Source of the DNA: an uncultured Lachnospiraceae bacterium
GTDB lineage: Bacteria; Bacillota; Clostridia; Lachnospirales; Lachnospiraceae
DNA length: 64,000 nt
Direction: 5' to 3'
NCBI GenBank assembly: GCA_910577115.1
Contig: CAJTMC010000021.1
Span: 1 to 64,000 of the forward strand
The notes under the pieces are model-generated. The model was not told the DNA's origin, ran no database searches, and was given only the letters and a program-made list of their open reading frames with translations. The translations under genes and the position numbers were made by a program. Positions 44,977-53,370 of the stretch are shown here, one piece after another (the stretch's first letter is position 1; each line of letters starts with the position of its first letter).

Positions 44977-46776
44977 TTAAGCTCCTACACTGAGCAATGT
45001 ATCAAGCATATCATTGACTACCGTAATATATCTGCTCGCCGCATTGTAAGCGTTCTGATACATAATCATATGCTCCAGCTCCTCATCCGAGGAAACACCG
45101 ATAACCGCAAGCCGCTCGTTGTCCGCACTCTCAACCTCAAGCTCCTGAAACTCAAAAAGCTGATGGAACACATAGCCCGTATTTGCCACCTGCGCCACGA
45201 GGTCTTCATAGCAGCTCTCAAATGAACTCTTCGCCGTTGCGTTCGGATTTAAGTACAGCGCGTTATCCTGAAACGCTTTGATAAAATCCGCCCCGATATT
45301 GTAATCAACGGAATCCTCTTCTTTCTTAAAGCCAAGCAATGCAGGCGTCTGAACTAATTTCTCGTTAATTTTGAGATTCATACAGCTGTAAAGAGAATAC
45401 GGACTATCTGCCTCCTCTTCCTTGTACTTCCAAAAGGTATGTTCAATCGGCTTACCATCCTTGTCATATAACTGTACAAGCTTTACTCCCTGATCGCGAA
45501 GCTCTTTTTCCTCCGCATTTGTAAGCACAACCTTCTCATAAGCAGGCGTTTCATTCTTTAAGAAAAGCTGCATCGGTGAGCCGTCTGCATTTAAAAGATA
45601 TCCGCTTACAGGATTTAACTGTGACGCATCAGCAAGCACCTGATTGATAGTAGTTACAACGGAATGAACAATATTATCAAATTCCGCCATAATATTCATA
45701 ACGGATGAATTTGCTATATGTTCGTTGTAATATTTCAATCCATACGCCTCATTATACTGGCTTTCCGTAATCCCTAAAGCTTCCAGTTTCTGCTGCGTGC
45801 ATGTATCCGTTGCCAAATCCGTATAATTTGCCGCATGGTCGCCTCTTGCAAGAAGAAGCGCCCTGAGAGAACCTACGTCCGTATCTCTCTTTGATGAAAT
45901 TTCCTCTGTCAGGTCAAATACCTTTGCAGATGAATAATCCGCAATTTTGTTTCCTTTTTCGTCCGTACTGTATCTGACGTTCTGCGTCCAATAAGGATTG
46001 GCATATCCCGTATCTTCATCAATCAGCATTCCCATTTCAAAAGCGCCGTTCTGTGTGACAAAGTCATTACAATTAAAACGGACTGTCACGATGCTGTTGG
46101 GCTGCTCCTCATAGGATATATTTCCATAACCGGCAAGCTGATCAAGCAGCAAATCCCTCTTGTCGCGAAGGTCATTTGCTTTCTCGACTCCTCCGGTTTC
46201 AATTTTCGTTATTTGTCTGTTCAGCTCATGGATTTGCTTTCCGATCGAATTAATCTCTTTTACGGCTTTGACCACCTGTCTGTTCAAGTTGTCCTGAAGC
46301 TCGATAAACGAGCTGTAAACTGCCGTTGCATTTTCCATAAAGCTTGCTGCCTTGGATACTAACAGCGAAATGTACGTATTATCGTTTGGCGACGTCGAGA
46401 GCTGCTGCATCGCTTGCCAAAGCCCCTCTACAGAACCTTTGAATGCCGCTCCGTCAAGCTCGCCTAAAATATCTTCGATTTCCGTCATTGCTGCATATGA
46501 TTTTTCATAATAATCGTACCGGCCCTTCTCTTCGCGGTACTTCGCGTCAAGAAATGCATCTCTGATATGGCGGCACTCGGCGTACTTTACGCCGTCGCCT
46601 ACCTGCAGTTTTCTGTTTCCGGTCGTATTTGTATACGTGGTATCGGTATTTGCCACCTGCTGGCGGACATAACCGGGTGTGTTTAGATTGGAAAGATTGT
46701 GTGAGACTGTATTCAACGCATTCTGCGAAGTTCTCAGTCCGCTATCCCCTATGTATAATGCTCCAAATAAAGACAT
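44977..46776 (-). CDS. flgK: Flagellar hook-associated protein FlgK, paralogue 1
   Basis: This is a 599-residue HAP1 protein that forms the hook-filament junction. The start MSLFGALYIGDSGLRTSQNA and the motif NTVSHNLSNLNTPGYVRQQV are canonical. The C-terminal phrase MIMYQNAYNAASRYITVVND closes the protein. An EGGV-like turn and DLRDKRDLLLDQL lie at about 200-220. It follows flgN by about 24 bases. The second flgK gene follows directly. Confidence 0.94.
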   Translation of the reverse strand: MSLFGALYIGDSGLRTSQNALNTVSHNLSNLNTPGYVRQQVANTDTTYTNTTGNRKLQVGDGVKYAECRHIRDAFLDAKYREEKGRYDYYEKSYAAMTEIEDILGELDGAAFKGSVEGLWQAMQQLSTSPNDNTYISLLVSKAASFMENATAVYSSFIELQDNLNRQVVKAVKEINSIGKQIHELNRQITKIETGGVEKANDLRDKRDLLLDQLAGYGNISYEEQPNSIVTVRFNCNDFVTQNGAFEMGMLIDEDTGYANPYWTQNVRYSTDEKGNKIADYSSAKVFDLTEEISSKRDTDVGSLRALLLARGDHAANYTDLATDTCTQQKLEALGITESQYNEAYGLKYYNEHIANSSVMNIMAEFDNIVHSVVTTINQVLADASQLNPVSGYLLNADGSPMQLFLKNETPAYEKVVLTNAEEKELRDQGVKLVQLYDKDGKPIEHTFWKYKEEEADSPYSLYSCMNLKINEKLVQTPALLGFKKEEDSVDYNIGADFIKAFQDNALYLNPNATAKSSFESCYEDLVAQVANTGYVFHQLFEFQELEVESADNERLAVIGVSSDEELEHMIMYQNAYNAASRYITVVNDMLDTLLSVGA

Positions 46777-46800
46777 GGCATCTCACCTCGTGTTTCGTCG

Positions 46801-47319
46801 TTATTGTTTTGCGTCGAAACCACCATGAAAGATACCAAGCACTTCTCCGTTCGTGTATGCGTCTCTTGAATAATTGGCTGTTTGCGGCGCAGATTTCATA
46901 GCTCTTATCATGTTCAGGTTGAATTCGACCATATCCAGTTTGTCAGCCAAAAGAAGTTGGTTTTTGTCATTGATTTCCCTTAGCTTTTCTGTGGTCTTTT
47001 TCAAGCTTCCATGAATGTCCTTCAGCCTTTTCTGCTGATCGGGCATTTTTTCGAGCATCTGAATCAGGTCTATTAGTTTCAATGTTTCAACATCCCTGTT
47101 TACTACGTTGGCAACATCAGCCAGAACTTTTATCCTCTGCTTCTCCATACTCTGGATTCTGCCTACGATTTCCTGTTCATCCTCCGTGATCTTTGACAGG
47201 CTCTCTACATCTCCCTTTATAATCGTGGGAGTTTTATCCTCGGCAAGGACAATGAGCTTTTCATACTCTGCATTTTCCTTGTCGAGTACATCAATCAAAT
47301 TTTCTAATAAGCTAGCCAC
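46801..47319 (-). CDS. flgN: Flagellar export chaperone FlgN
   Basis: FlgN guards FlgK and FlgL before export. The 172-residue protein is helical, with LLENLIDVLDKENAEYEKLI at the N-terminus and the conserved IVGRIQSMEKQRIKVLADVA segment. It lies between flgM and flgK in the standard order, with only about 20 bases on each side. Confidence 0.9.
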   Translation of the reverse strand: MASLLENLIDVLDKENAEYEKLIVLAEDKTPTIIKGDVESLSKITEDEQEIVGRIQSMEKQRIKVLADVANVVNRDVETLKLIDLIQMLEKMPDQQKRLKDIHGSLKKTTEKLREINDKNQLLLADKLDMVEFNLNMIRAMKSAPQTANYSRDAYTNGEVLGIFHGGFDAKQ

Positions 47320-47338
47320 CTATTATCAAAGTCCTCCC

Positions 47339-47620
47339 TTAGAATAATCCGTTATACTTTTCCAACAGTTTCCCTGCGAAATCGTCAACATCTACCTCGT
47401 ACGTATCATTGTCAATCTGCTGCTTTAACGAGCTCACCAAATCCTCCCGCACGTCAGGCGCATTTGCTACGGCCTGCTTTGCTGTCGCGGTGTCAAGTGC
47501 AGTTGATGACAATATCAGCTGGTCGCGGAAGGATGCAGCTGTTGATTTCGTTCCTTCTGCCTTGTTTAACTTTTTTGTTCCATAAATCTGCTGTATCTGG
47601 TTGTAAGCATCTATACGCAT
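47339..47620 (-). CDS. flgM: Anti-sigma-28 factor FlgM
   Basis: FlgM binds the motility sigma factor and is exported after hook completion. The 93-residue protein begins MRIDAYNQIQQIYGTKKLNK and ends with the anti-sigma helices (VREDLVSSLKQQIDNDTYEV, then FAGKLLEKY). The ATG has a GGAGGAGT site. It is the first gene of the late operon and has a sigma-28 promoter of its own 85-110 bases upstream, which gives the usual negative feedback loop. Confidence 0.95.
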   Translation of the reverse strand: MRIDAYNQIQQIYGTKKLNKAEGTKSTAASFRDQLILSSTALDTATAKQAVANAPDVREDLVSSLKQQIDNDTYEVDVDDFAGKLLEKYNGLF

Positions 47621-47705
47621 ATAAGACTCCTCCTTCCTTATTAAACATACATAAAATGGATTAAATTATTTGAAAACAATAATAATTTTTACTTTTATAT
47701 TTAAT

Positions 47706-47732
47706 TTATCGGTTGTTTTTCCATTTACTTTA
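47706..47732 (-). promoter_or_regulatory. Sigma-28 promoter of the flgM operon
   Basis: TAAA (47729-47732) and CCGATAA (47706-47712) stand 16 bases apart on the minus strand. The -35 overlaps the stop codon of the methyltransferase gene upstream. Confidence 0.75.
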
Positions 47733-49562
47733 TAGTTTTTGCAAAATTTGTTTGAGCATGTGCACACGGATAAAAGGAAACGAAAAATAATATCCGTCCG
47801 CAAAGTCCCTTGTCTTTTCAATCGTTTCTATGGCAATGCTGATTCCTACCGCTTCGCCCTCCTGTCGTGTCCCCTGTTCGGGATACCGGTTTATAATTTC
47901 TTCGGAAACGTCCACTCCCGCAATCTCATTCTTCATAAAAAGTGCATTTCTTCTGTTAATCAGCGGCATAATTCCACACAAAATACATGCGCCTGTCTCG
48001 TCCTTTATTTTCCGCACACGCTGCACTGCCTCATCCGTAAAAACCGGCTGCGTGAGAAAAAAAGATGCGCCTGCTTCCATTTTTTTGCGCACACGCGCAA
48101 TCTCCACGTCAAGATTCTTTCTCCCCTGATTAATTGCTCCGCCATAGGTCAGCGGAGCAGTCGGAAAGCTTTCCTCATTCATATCGCGCGCAATGTTCAT
48201 AAGCCCTACTGAATCAAAATTGAAAACGGCTTTTGTTGTCTGTCTGATGAGCGTCGGCACAGGATCTCCGGTTACAATCAGAAAATTATGGATATCATTA
48301 ATATGCGCGCCTAAAAATGTGGAGCGCATGGCAATTGCGTTTTTGTCGCGGCAGCATATATGCGGCATCACACACATTCCCGTCTCGCGGTGTACTTTCT
48401 CCGCCATCAATACGGAATCCACTCTTGTGCGCCCTGAAGGGGAATCCGGAAACGTCAGCACATCAACACCTAAGTCCTCCAAAAAATGCGCCGCATCAAG
48501 AACCTTTTCGTCATTCGCATTTGCAGGCGGCGCAAGCTCCACCGCAATGAGCTTTTTCCCCTCTGTCCTATGTTGAAAAAAAGCATGATTAATGATATTG
48601 CCTGGCTTTTTCTCTTTTTCCATATTCCCTTTTGTGTGTGCTTTTTGCCCAATATCAAGCCTTTCTGCCAACAGTCTGATATATTCCGGCGTCGTACCGC
48701 AGCAGCCCCCGACAACATCCACTCCACATTTTTCACAAAGTCCGGCCTCTTTTTCCACAAAATAATCGGGCTGATTCTGAAAACGGATTTGATTTCTGAC
48801 ACGCTTTGGATATCCTGCGTTTGGAAGTGCAATAAAATACCTTCCGTCAAACCTGCTTCGGTCAATTGCACTGATAATTTGCTCCATATGAACGGGACCT
48901 ACTCCACAGTTTAATCCTATGGCATCAATTGCTGCGCACTCCGCTGCCTGAGATAAAAGCCTTCTTGCGCTCATTCCATTGGCACTGTATCCATACTGAT
49001 TCACGCTAAACTGTACCATGATAAAAAGCGCCCTGTTTTCACGCTCCGCGTCCGCTTTTAATTGTTTTACGGCAGGTAAAATCTGCGCAAGGTCAGGAAA
49101 TGTCTCGAAGTTAATGATATCGATTCCCGCATCAATAAAGTTTCTTCCTATTATATAATACTCTTTTTCCGCATTCTCCGCCTTGTACTGCATATCAAGC
49201 GGAATCGGTCCGATGTCGCCTGCAAGAAAGCATTCTTCTTTGGCACCGCAGTTGTGCATGGCAAGCGTGGCAAGACGCACTGCCTGACGGATATTTTCCC
49301 GCACGCCTTCCGCCGTTTCGCCCAGAAGTATTGTATTAGACGCAAAAGTATTTGTACGAATAAATGCTGCTCCTGCCTTGATATATTCCTCATGGATTTT
49401 GACAACCCGCTCCTGAACGGTTTTGTCACTGTCGCAGTTTGCAAGCTCCGGCATTTCATTGGTCTGATACTTGTCCGCATAATAAGTACCAAAAGAGCCG
49501 TCTGTTATTAACCGATATTTTTTTAGATATAATGCCAGTTTATGTTCCGTATTATTCTGCAT
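47730..49562 (-). CDS. Bifunctional homocysteine S-methyltransferase / methylenetetrahydrofolate reductase
   Basis: The 610-residue fusion (YitJ-type) joins a homocysteine methyltransferase domain (residues about 1-300) to a MetF-type reductase (about 325-605). In the first domain the zinc cysteines are in the NCG turn and in the GGCCGTT motif near residues 283-287. In the second, the FAD and folate binding phrases FLIVTGDPVP, SVGLMNIA and FFLTQPVF are present. Together they supply and transfer a methyl group for methionine. The start at 49562 has AAGGAG seven bases upstream and overlaps the TetR stop by 11 bases. The reductase lacks an extra regulatory domain. Confidence 0.93.
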   Translation of the reverse strand: MQNNTEHKLALYLKKYRLITDGSFGTYYADKYQTNEMPELANCDSDKTVQERVVKIHEEYIKAGAAFIRTNTFASNTILLGETAEGVRENIRQAVRLATLAMHNCGAKEECFLAGDIGPIPLDMQYKAENAEKEYYIIGRNFIDAGIDIINFETFPDLAQILPAVKQLKADAERENRALFIMVQFSVNQYGYSANGMSARRLLSQAAECAAIDAIGLNCGVGPVHMEQIISAIDRSRFDGRYFIALPNAGYPKRVRNQIRFQNQPDYFVEKEAGLCEKCGVDVVGGCCGTTPEYIRLLAERLDIGQKAHTKGNMEKEKKPGNIINHAFFQHRTEGKKLIAVELAPPANANDEKVLDAAHFLEDLGVDVLTFPDSPSGRTRVDSVLMAEKVHRETGMCVMPHICCRDKNAIAMRSTFLGAHINDIHNFLIVTGDPVPTLIRQTTKAVFNFDSVGLMNIARDMNEESFPTAPLTYGGAINQGRKNLDVEIARVRKKMEAGASFFLTQPVFTDEAVQRVRKIKDETGACILCGIMPLINRRNALFMKNEIAGVDVSEEIINRYPEQGTRQEGEAVGISIAIETIEKTRDFADGYYFSFPFIRVHMLKQILQKL

Positions 49563-50202
49563 TTGAGCGCTCCTTATCCTGTTCATTTTTTATCAAATGG
49601 GACTGCATAATCTGCCGCACTGTCCTGAAAATGTAAGGCTTGAGATCTTCAATAGATGCCGGCTCCCCTACAAGTATCGCACTGTAACAGGTAGCGCTGA
49701 CAAGCTCTATAATCATATAAACCATAATTTCCGGATTTTCGTATTGATCATGGTTCCCCTGAAAGACCGCATCATAAATATCATAGCAGTCCACACCGTC
49801 GCTGCCTGTGCCTGTCAAAACATTTTTGAACATTCCCCAGTCAAGCTTTTTGGAAATAAACCGAAGCAGTGTCTTATCCGCCACAAACTGGTTGATAATA
49901 TTGTCTGCAAGAAAAACGACCTTCTCCTCATAAACAGTACTTTCCGCAAATACCGAAAAATCCTCCTTTTGCAAAGCTTCGTCTGCTTTGCGGAACACTT
50001 CGCTTGCCTTATGGGCAATCAGCTTATTTCTGATGTCATACTTATCCTTAAAATAAAGATAAAACGTTCCCTTCGCCACTCCCGCCCTCTCCACGATGTC
50101 CGATATAGACGTATTGTGGATTCCGCGGCTTGTAAAAAGGCTGAATGCCGTTTCAAGAAGGGAGGTTCTTTTCTGCTGTTTATTTTTATCTACTTTTCCC
50201 AT
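49552..50202 (-). CDS. TetR family transcriptional regulator
   Basis: The 216-residue protein has the TetR N-terminal helix-turn-helix (residues about 12-55, with SISDIVERAGVAKGTFYLYF) and a variable ligand-binding C-terminus of helical type. It starts just after a SigA promoter and overlaps the following methyltransferase/reductase gene, so both are transcribed together. It may control this operon, but the ligand is unknown. Confidence 0.9.
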   Translation of the reverse strand: MGKVDKNKQQKRTSLLETAFSLFTSRGIHNTSISDIVERAGVAKGTFYLYFKDKYDIRNKLIAHKASEVFRKADEALQKEDFSVFAESTVYEEKVVFLADNIINQFVADKTLLRFISKKLDWGMFKNVLTGTGSDGVDCYDIYDAVFQGNHDQYENPEIMVYMIIELVSATCYSAILVGEPASIEDLKPYIFRTVRQIMQSHLIKNEQDKERSNAE

Positions 50203-50222
50203 ATCGCAATCCTCCGTTTTTT

Positions 50223-50251
50223 AGTATAGCCTTTCTACGTGATTCGTGCAA
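50223..50251 (-). promoter_or_regulatory. SigA promoter of the TetR-methyltransferase operon
   Basis: TTGCAC (50246-50251) and TATACT (50223-50228) are 17 bases apart on the minus strand. The leader to the tetR ATG is only about 15 bases. Confidence 0.7.
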
Positions 50252-50256
50252 GAAAA

Positions 50257-50280
50257 AACGCAAGCGAAACAGCTTGCGTT
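50257..50280 (-). terminator. Terminator of the DUF5722 gene
   Basis: A perfect 8-bp stem (AACGCAAG with CTTGCGTT) with 8-base loop is followed by TTTTTTC on the minus strand, 23 bases after the DUF5722 stop. It abuts the TetR promoter. Confidence 0.88.
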
Positions 50281-50302
50281 CCAAGAATTCTTACTGCTGC
50301 AT

Positions 50303-51775
50303 TTACCGAAGCACCTGCGACCAGTCGCTGATTCCAATCAATGATTTCGCCCACGCATCACATGCTGCCTCGCCTGGTGTGCCAAGACTGTCATATACAA
50401 ACTGGGACTGACCGCTAAGCCTTGTATCAATTGCCGGCTCGCTATCTGCAAGCAGATAGATAATTTCGTCAATATACGGATTTCTTTTCGCCGCCATATA
50501 AGCTGCATATATAGTTGCTGCCTGTATCTCCTCCCCTTGTGAATTTACAATCCCGATTTCGCTTAAAATCACATGTCTGACATTTCCGGCGGGGCTTAAC
50601 AGCTCCGGTCGTTGTAAATAGTTGGTCAAAAGTGACAGATTCTGAAAGCTCACCATCTTTCCTGACGCAATCTGCTCTGCCATATATGACCCGTTCCTGC
50701 ATTCTGACATATCCCAAAATTTTGCGTATGTAAGCGGTACCGGATAGGGGTGCTGCGCCACGCCCCAGTCAATATTCCCCTCGCTTGCAATGATTTCATT
50801 GAATTTTGCAAGAAAGTCTTTTCCATCCATGTATTCATAGTATTCTTTATGTCCCACGCGGCGGTTTCTGTCCCAGTTCTGGTCAATACAAACAAACACG
50901 CGTGCGTTTGCGTTCCGGCTCTTGATTGCATTATAGGACACGCGAAATGCCTGTGCATACTCTCTGACATAATGATCCCAGTCCGTCCACATCATGTAAT
51001 TCCACGTGCGCATATTCACTTCGTTACCGATAATAAAGTTTTCAAGCGTCGCACTCAGCGCGCAAAGCTGGAGTTCCGATGTAATCGCCTTGATTCCCTG
51101 CGGATCGGACGCGTTGAGCATGTAATATCTGGGCGTTACGGGATGCGTATCCATTGGCACCGCTTCCGCTCTTGCATACGGATTGGTAACTGTCTGATCA
51201 GAACCAGTATTCATCACTTGAACTGTCGTGTACTCTCCTGCAAGAACGCCGCTGATATTTCCCGAAAGATTTAAATTGCAAAACTCTTTTCCCTGCTCGG
51301 ATTTCAGCGGTCTTACCGCTCTTGGCTTTGTATATATGGCAAGAAGCTCAGGATTGGCGATGTACTGCGGATGCGCAATCAGCACATTCTGACCGTTTGA
51401 TTTTACGGCAAGTCCGAGTTTCGTGTAAAGCCGCCCCTCCGTATAGGGCAATGTAAAGGATGGCGTCTTTGATACTGGTGCAGACGCGACAGGCACTGCC
51501 GCAGGTGATACCACATACTCACTTGGCTGCAATTCAAACAAATAGAGCGCTCCGTCATCACTGACCGGCAGTTCGGGCAACACCGCAGTATATGATATCG
51601 TCGTTTTGTTCGAGAGCAGACTCAGTGCGGACGTCGCAAACGTCATGTCAAGCGCTCTTTCTTCATTTGCGCTTACTTGCATATCCGCATGCATTCCCAG
51701 CACCATGACCAGCAGCAGCATAACCACCTTGCAAATATGTTTTTTTATTTTCAATTCATCTATTGTAAATCTCAT
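50303..51775 (-). CDS. Secreted DUF5722 glycosidase-like protein
   Basis: The 490-residue protein has a signal peptide (hydrophobic residues about 16-29, probable cut after VSA near residue 36). The rest resembles DUF5722, a TIM-barrel family. Two acidic residues look like the acid/base and nucleophile of clan GH-A: the NE pair in FIIGNEVNMRTW and the E in VILSEIGIVN. The family has no established substrate in my knowledge, so the activity is inferred. It is read divergently from a solute-binding protein gene, with a promoter about 55 bases upstream; a role with a carbohydrate seems plausible. Confidence 0.7.
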   Translation of the reverse strand: MRFTIDELKIKKHICKVVMLLLVMVLGMHADMQVSANEERALDMTFATSALSLLSNKTTISYTAVLPELPVSDDGALYLFELQPSEYVVSPAAVPVASAPVSKTPSFTLPYTEGRLYTKLGLAVKSNGQNVLIAHPQYIANPELLAIYTKPRAVRPLKSEQGKEFCNLNLSGNISGVLAGEYTTVQVMNTGSDQTVTNPYARAEAVPMDTHPVTPRYYMLNASDPQGIKAITSELQLCALSATLENFIIGNEVNMRTWNYMMWTDWDHYVREYAQAFRVSYNAIKSRNANARVFVCIDQNWDRNRRVGHKEYYEYMDGKDFLAKFNEIIASEGNIDWGVAQHPYPVPLTYAKFWDMSECRNGSYMAEQIASGKMVSFQNLSLLTNYLQRPELLSPAGNVRHVILSEIGIVNSQGEEIQAATIYAAYMAAKRNPYIDEIIYLLADSEPAIDTRLSGQSQFVYDSLGTPGEAACDAWAKSLIGISDWSQVLR

Positions 51776-51827
51776 AATTTATCCCCCTGATTTTCTCTTC
51801 GCCTCCGTTTTTAAAGTGAATGGTAGC

Positions 51828-51857
51828 ATTATACCAAATTTTCGATGTTTGTGGCAA
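51828..51857 (-). promoter_or_regulatory. SigA extended -10 promoter of the DUF5722 gene
   Basis: TTGCCA (51852-51857) and an extended -10 TGGTATAAT (TATAAT at 51828-51833) with an 18-base spacer lie on the minus strand. Confidence 0.65.
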
Positions 51858-51913
51858 TAGTTTCACACAGGAATATTTTTCATATTTTTGTTTTTCCGCA
51901 TGGGAATATGTGG

Positions 51914-51919
51914 TATACT
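51914..51919 (+). promoter_or_regulatory. Extended -10 promoter of the SBP / GGDEF-EAL operon
   Basis: TATACT at 51914-51919 is preceded by TGG (TG one base before), giving an extended -10. A T-rich -35 region stands 17-18 bases upstream without consensus. The start would be about 40 bases before the lipoprotein ATG. Confidence 0.45.
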
Positions 51920-51965
51920 TGACAAAACAGCTATTTATTTCGGGCAAAAAGGAAGTAGAGTGCAA

Positions 51966-53357
51966 ATGAAGAAACGACTTTCCATTTTATGGATTTTACT
52001 ATTGGCAGCGCTCACACTTTGCGGATGCAGTAACGATAATCATGGCCTCTCCAAGGGCAATCCGACAACAATCAGCGTGTGGCACTATTACAACGGTCAT
52101 ACCGCGTCCCGGTTTGATGAACTTGTTACGGAATTTAACAATACGGTCGGGCGGGAAAACGGCGTGATCATCACAGCGCAGAGCATGAGTTCCACCACAG
52201 ACCTTGAGAATGCGCTTTGGAATTCCGCTTCCGAAAAGATTGGTTCTGCCAAAATGCCAAATATTTTTCAATGCTATCCGGACACTGCCCTGTCACTGAA
52301 AAGCAAGATCACTCTTGTTGATTTCAACGAGTACATAACCGAAGATGAAAAGCTCACTTATGTGCGCCAGTTTTTGGATTCCGGATACATTGGTCAGGAC
52401 AATGCATGGGAAATTTTTCCGGTCGCAAAATCAACAGAGGTGTTGATGCTGAATAAGACGGATTGGGACAAATTTGCAAGGGATACCGGTGCAGATATCT
52501 ATTCATTGCAGACATGGGAAGGGCTTGCCATGACCGCACAGGAATATTACGAATGGTCAGAGGGGAAGGCATTTTTTGGACGGGATTCTTTTGCCAATTA
52601 TCCGATTCTTGGCAGCTCGCAGCTTGGGCATGAGCTTTTCAATGATTCCTCATATCCAATCACACTTGACTTTGATCAATCCGTCATGAAGAAAGTGTGG
52701 AATCATTTTTATGTGCCTTATGTCAACGGATATTACAGCCAAGTCGGAAAATCCCGATGTGATGACGTGCGGGTCGGCGAAATTATCGCTTTGGTCTGCT
52801 CCTCTTCCAATGCCGCGTACTTTCCAAACGAGGTTGTGCTGCCTGACGGTACCGCTTATCCGATTGAATGTATGGTTTTGCCGCTTCCCAATTTTAAAGA
52901 CACTGCTCCGTATGCCGTTTTGCAGGGCGCCGGAATGGCCGTCACAAAGTCCACGGAGGCGGAAGAATACGCAAGTGTTCTGTTTTTAAAGTGGTTTACC
53001 GAAAGTGAACAAAATCTGAAATTTTCTGCGAGCAGCGGTTATATGCCTGTTTCTCTTGAAGCAGTGAAAACGGACGTGATATCGGCATATTTGGAAGAGC
53101 ATTCCGCAAATGCCGTGATTCGTGATGCTATCATGACATCGCTTACGCAGATGGAAAAATACATTATGTATGCACCCACAGGCTTTGTGGGCGGTTCGCA
53201 AGCCAAAGACGTGCTGGAGCGGACAATGCCCGCCCTTGCAATTGCCGACCGTTCTGAGATTGAGAACGGCGCGCCGCCCGACGAATATCTTTCGGAGGAG
53301 CATTTTAAAGAATGGTATGCAGACACTCTTTCCGAACTAAAACAATACTGCAACTAG
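51966..53357 (+). CDS. Extracellular solute-binding lipoprotein (family 1)
   Basis: The 463-residue protein has a lipobox LCGC (residues 18-21), so Cys21 is lipidated. The mature part begins with TTISVWHYYNGHTASRFDEL, the typical opening of sugar ABC solute-binding proteins, and continues with a family 1 fold and the phrase FTESEQNLKFSASSGYMPVS. The start has AAGGAAG at suitable distance. No ABC permease or ATPase is present in the window. The neighbour, 14 bases downstream, is a membrane GGDEF-EAL protein, so this binding protein may act as a periplasmic-type sensor subunit instead of a transporter part. Confidence 0.85.
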   Translation: MKKRLSILWILLLAALTLCGCSNDNHGLSKGNPTTISVWHYYNGHTASRFDELVTEFNNTVGRENGVIITAQSMSSTTDLENALWNSASEKIGSAKMPNIFQCYPDTALSLKSKITLVDFNEYITEDEKLTYVRQFLDSGYIGQDNAWEIFPVAKSTEVLMLNKTDWDKFARDTGADIYSLQTWEGLAMTAQEYYEWSEGKAFFGRDSFANYPILGSSQLGHELFNDSSYPITLDFDQSVMKKVWNHFYVPYVNGYYSQVGKSRCDDVRVGEIIALVCSSSNAAYFPNEVVLPDGTAYPIECMVLPLPNFKDTAPYAVLQGAGMAVTKSTEAEEYASVLFLKWFTESEQNLKFSASSGYMPVSLEAVKTDVISAYLEEHSANAVIRDAIMTSLTQMEKYIMYAPTGFVGGSQAKDVLERTMPALAIADRSEIENGAPPDEYLSEEHFKEWYADTLSELKQYCN

Positions 53358-53370
53358 GAGGCGTATTTAC

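Noticed and set aside
51888..51965. Upstream extension of the solute-binding protein
   Set aside because: It would place 26 residues ahead of the lipoprotein signal peptide and would overlap the promoter; the ATG at 51966 has a ribosome site.
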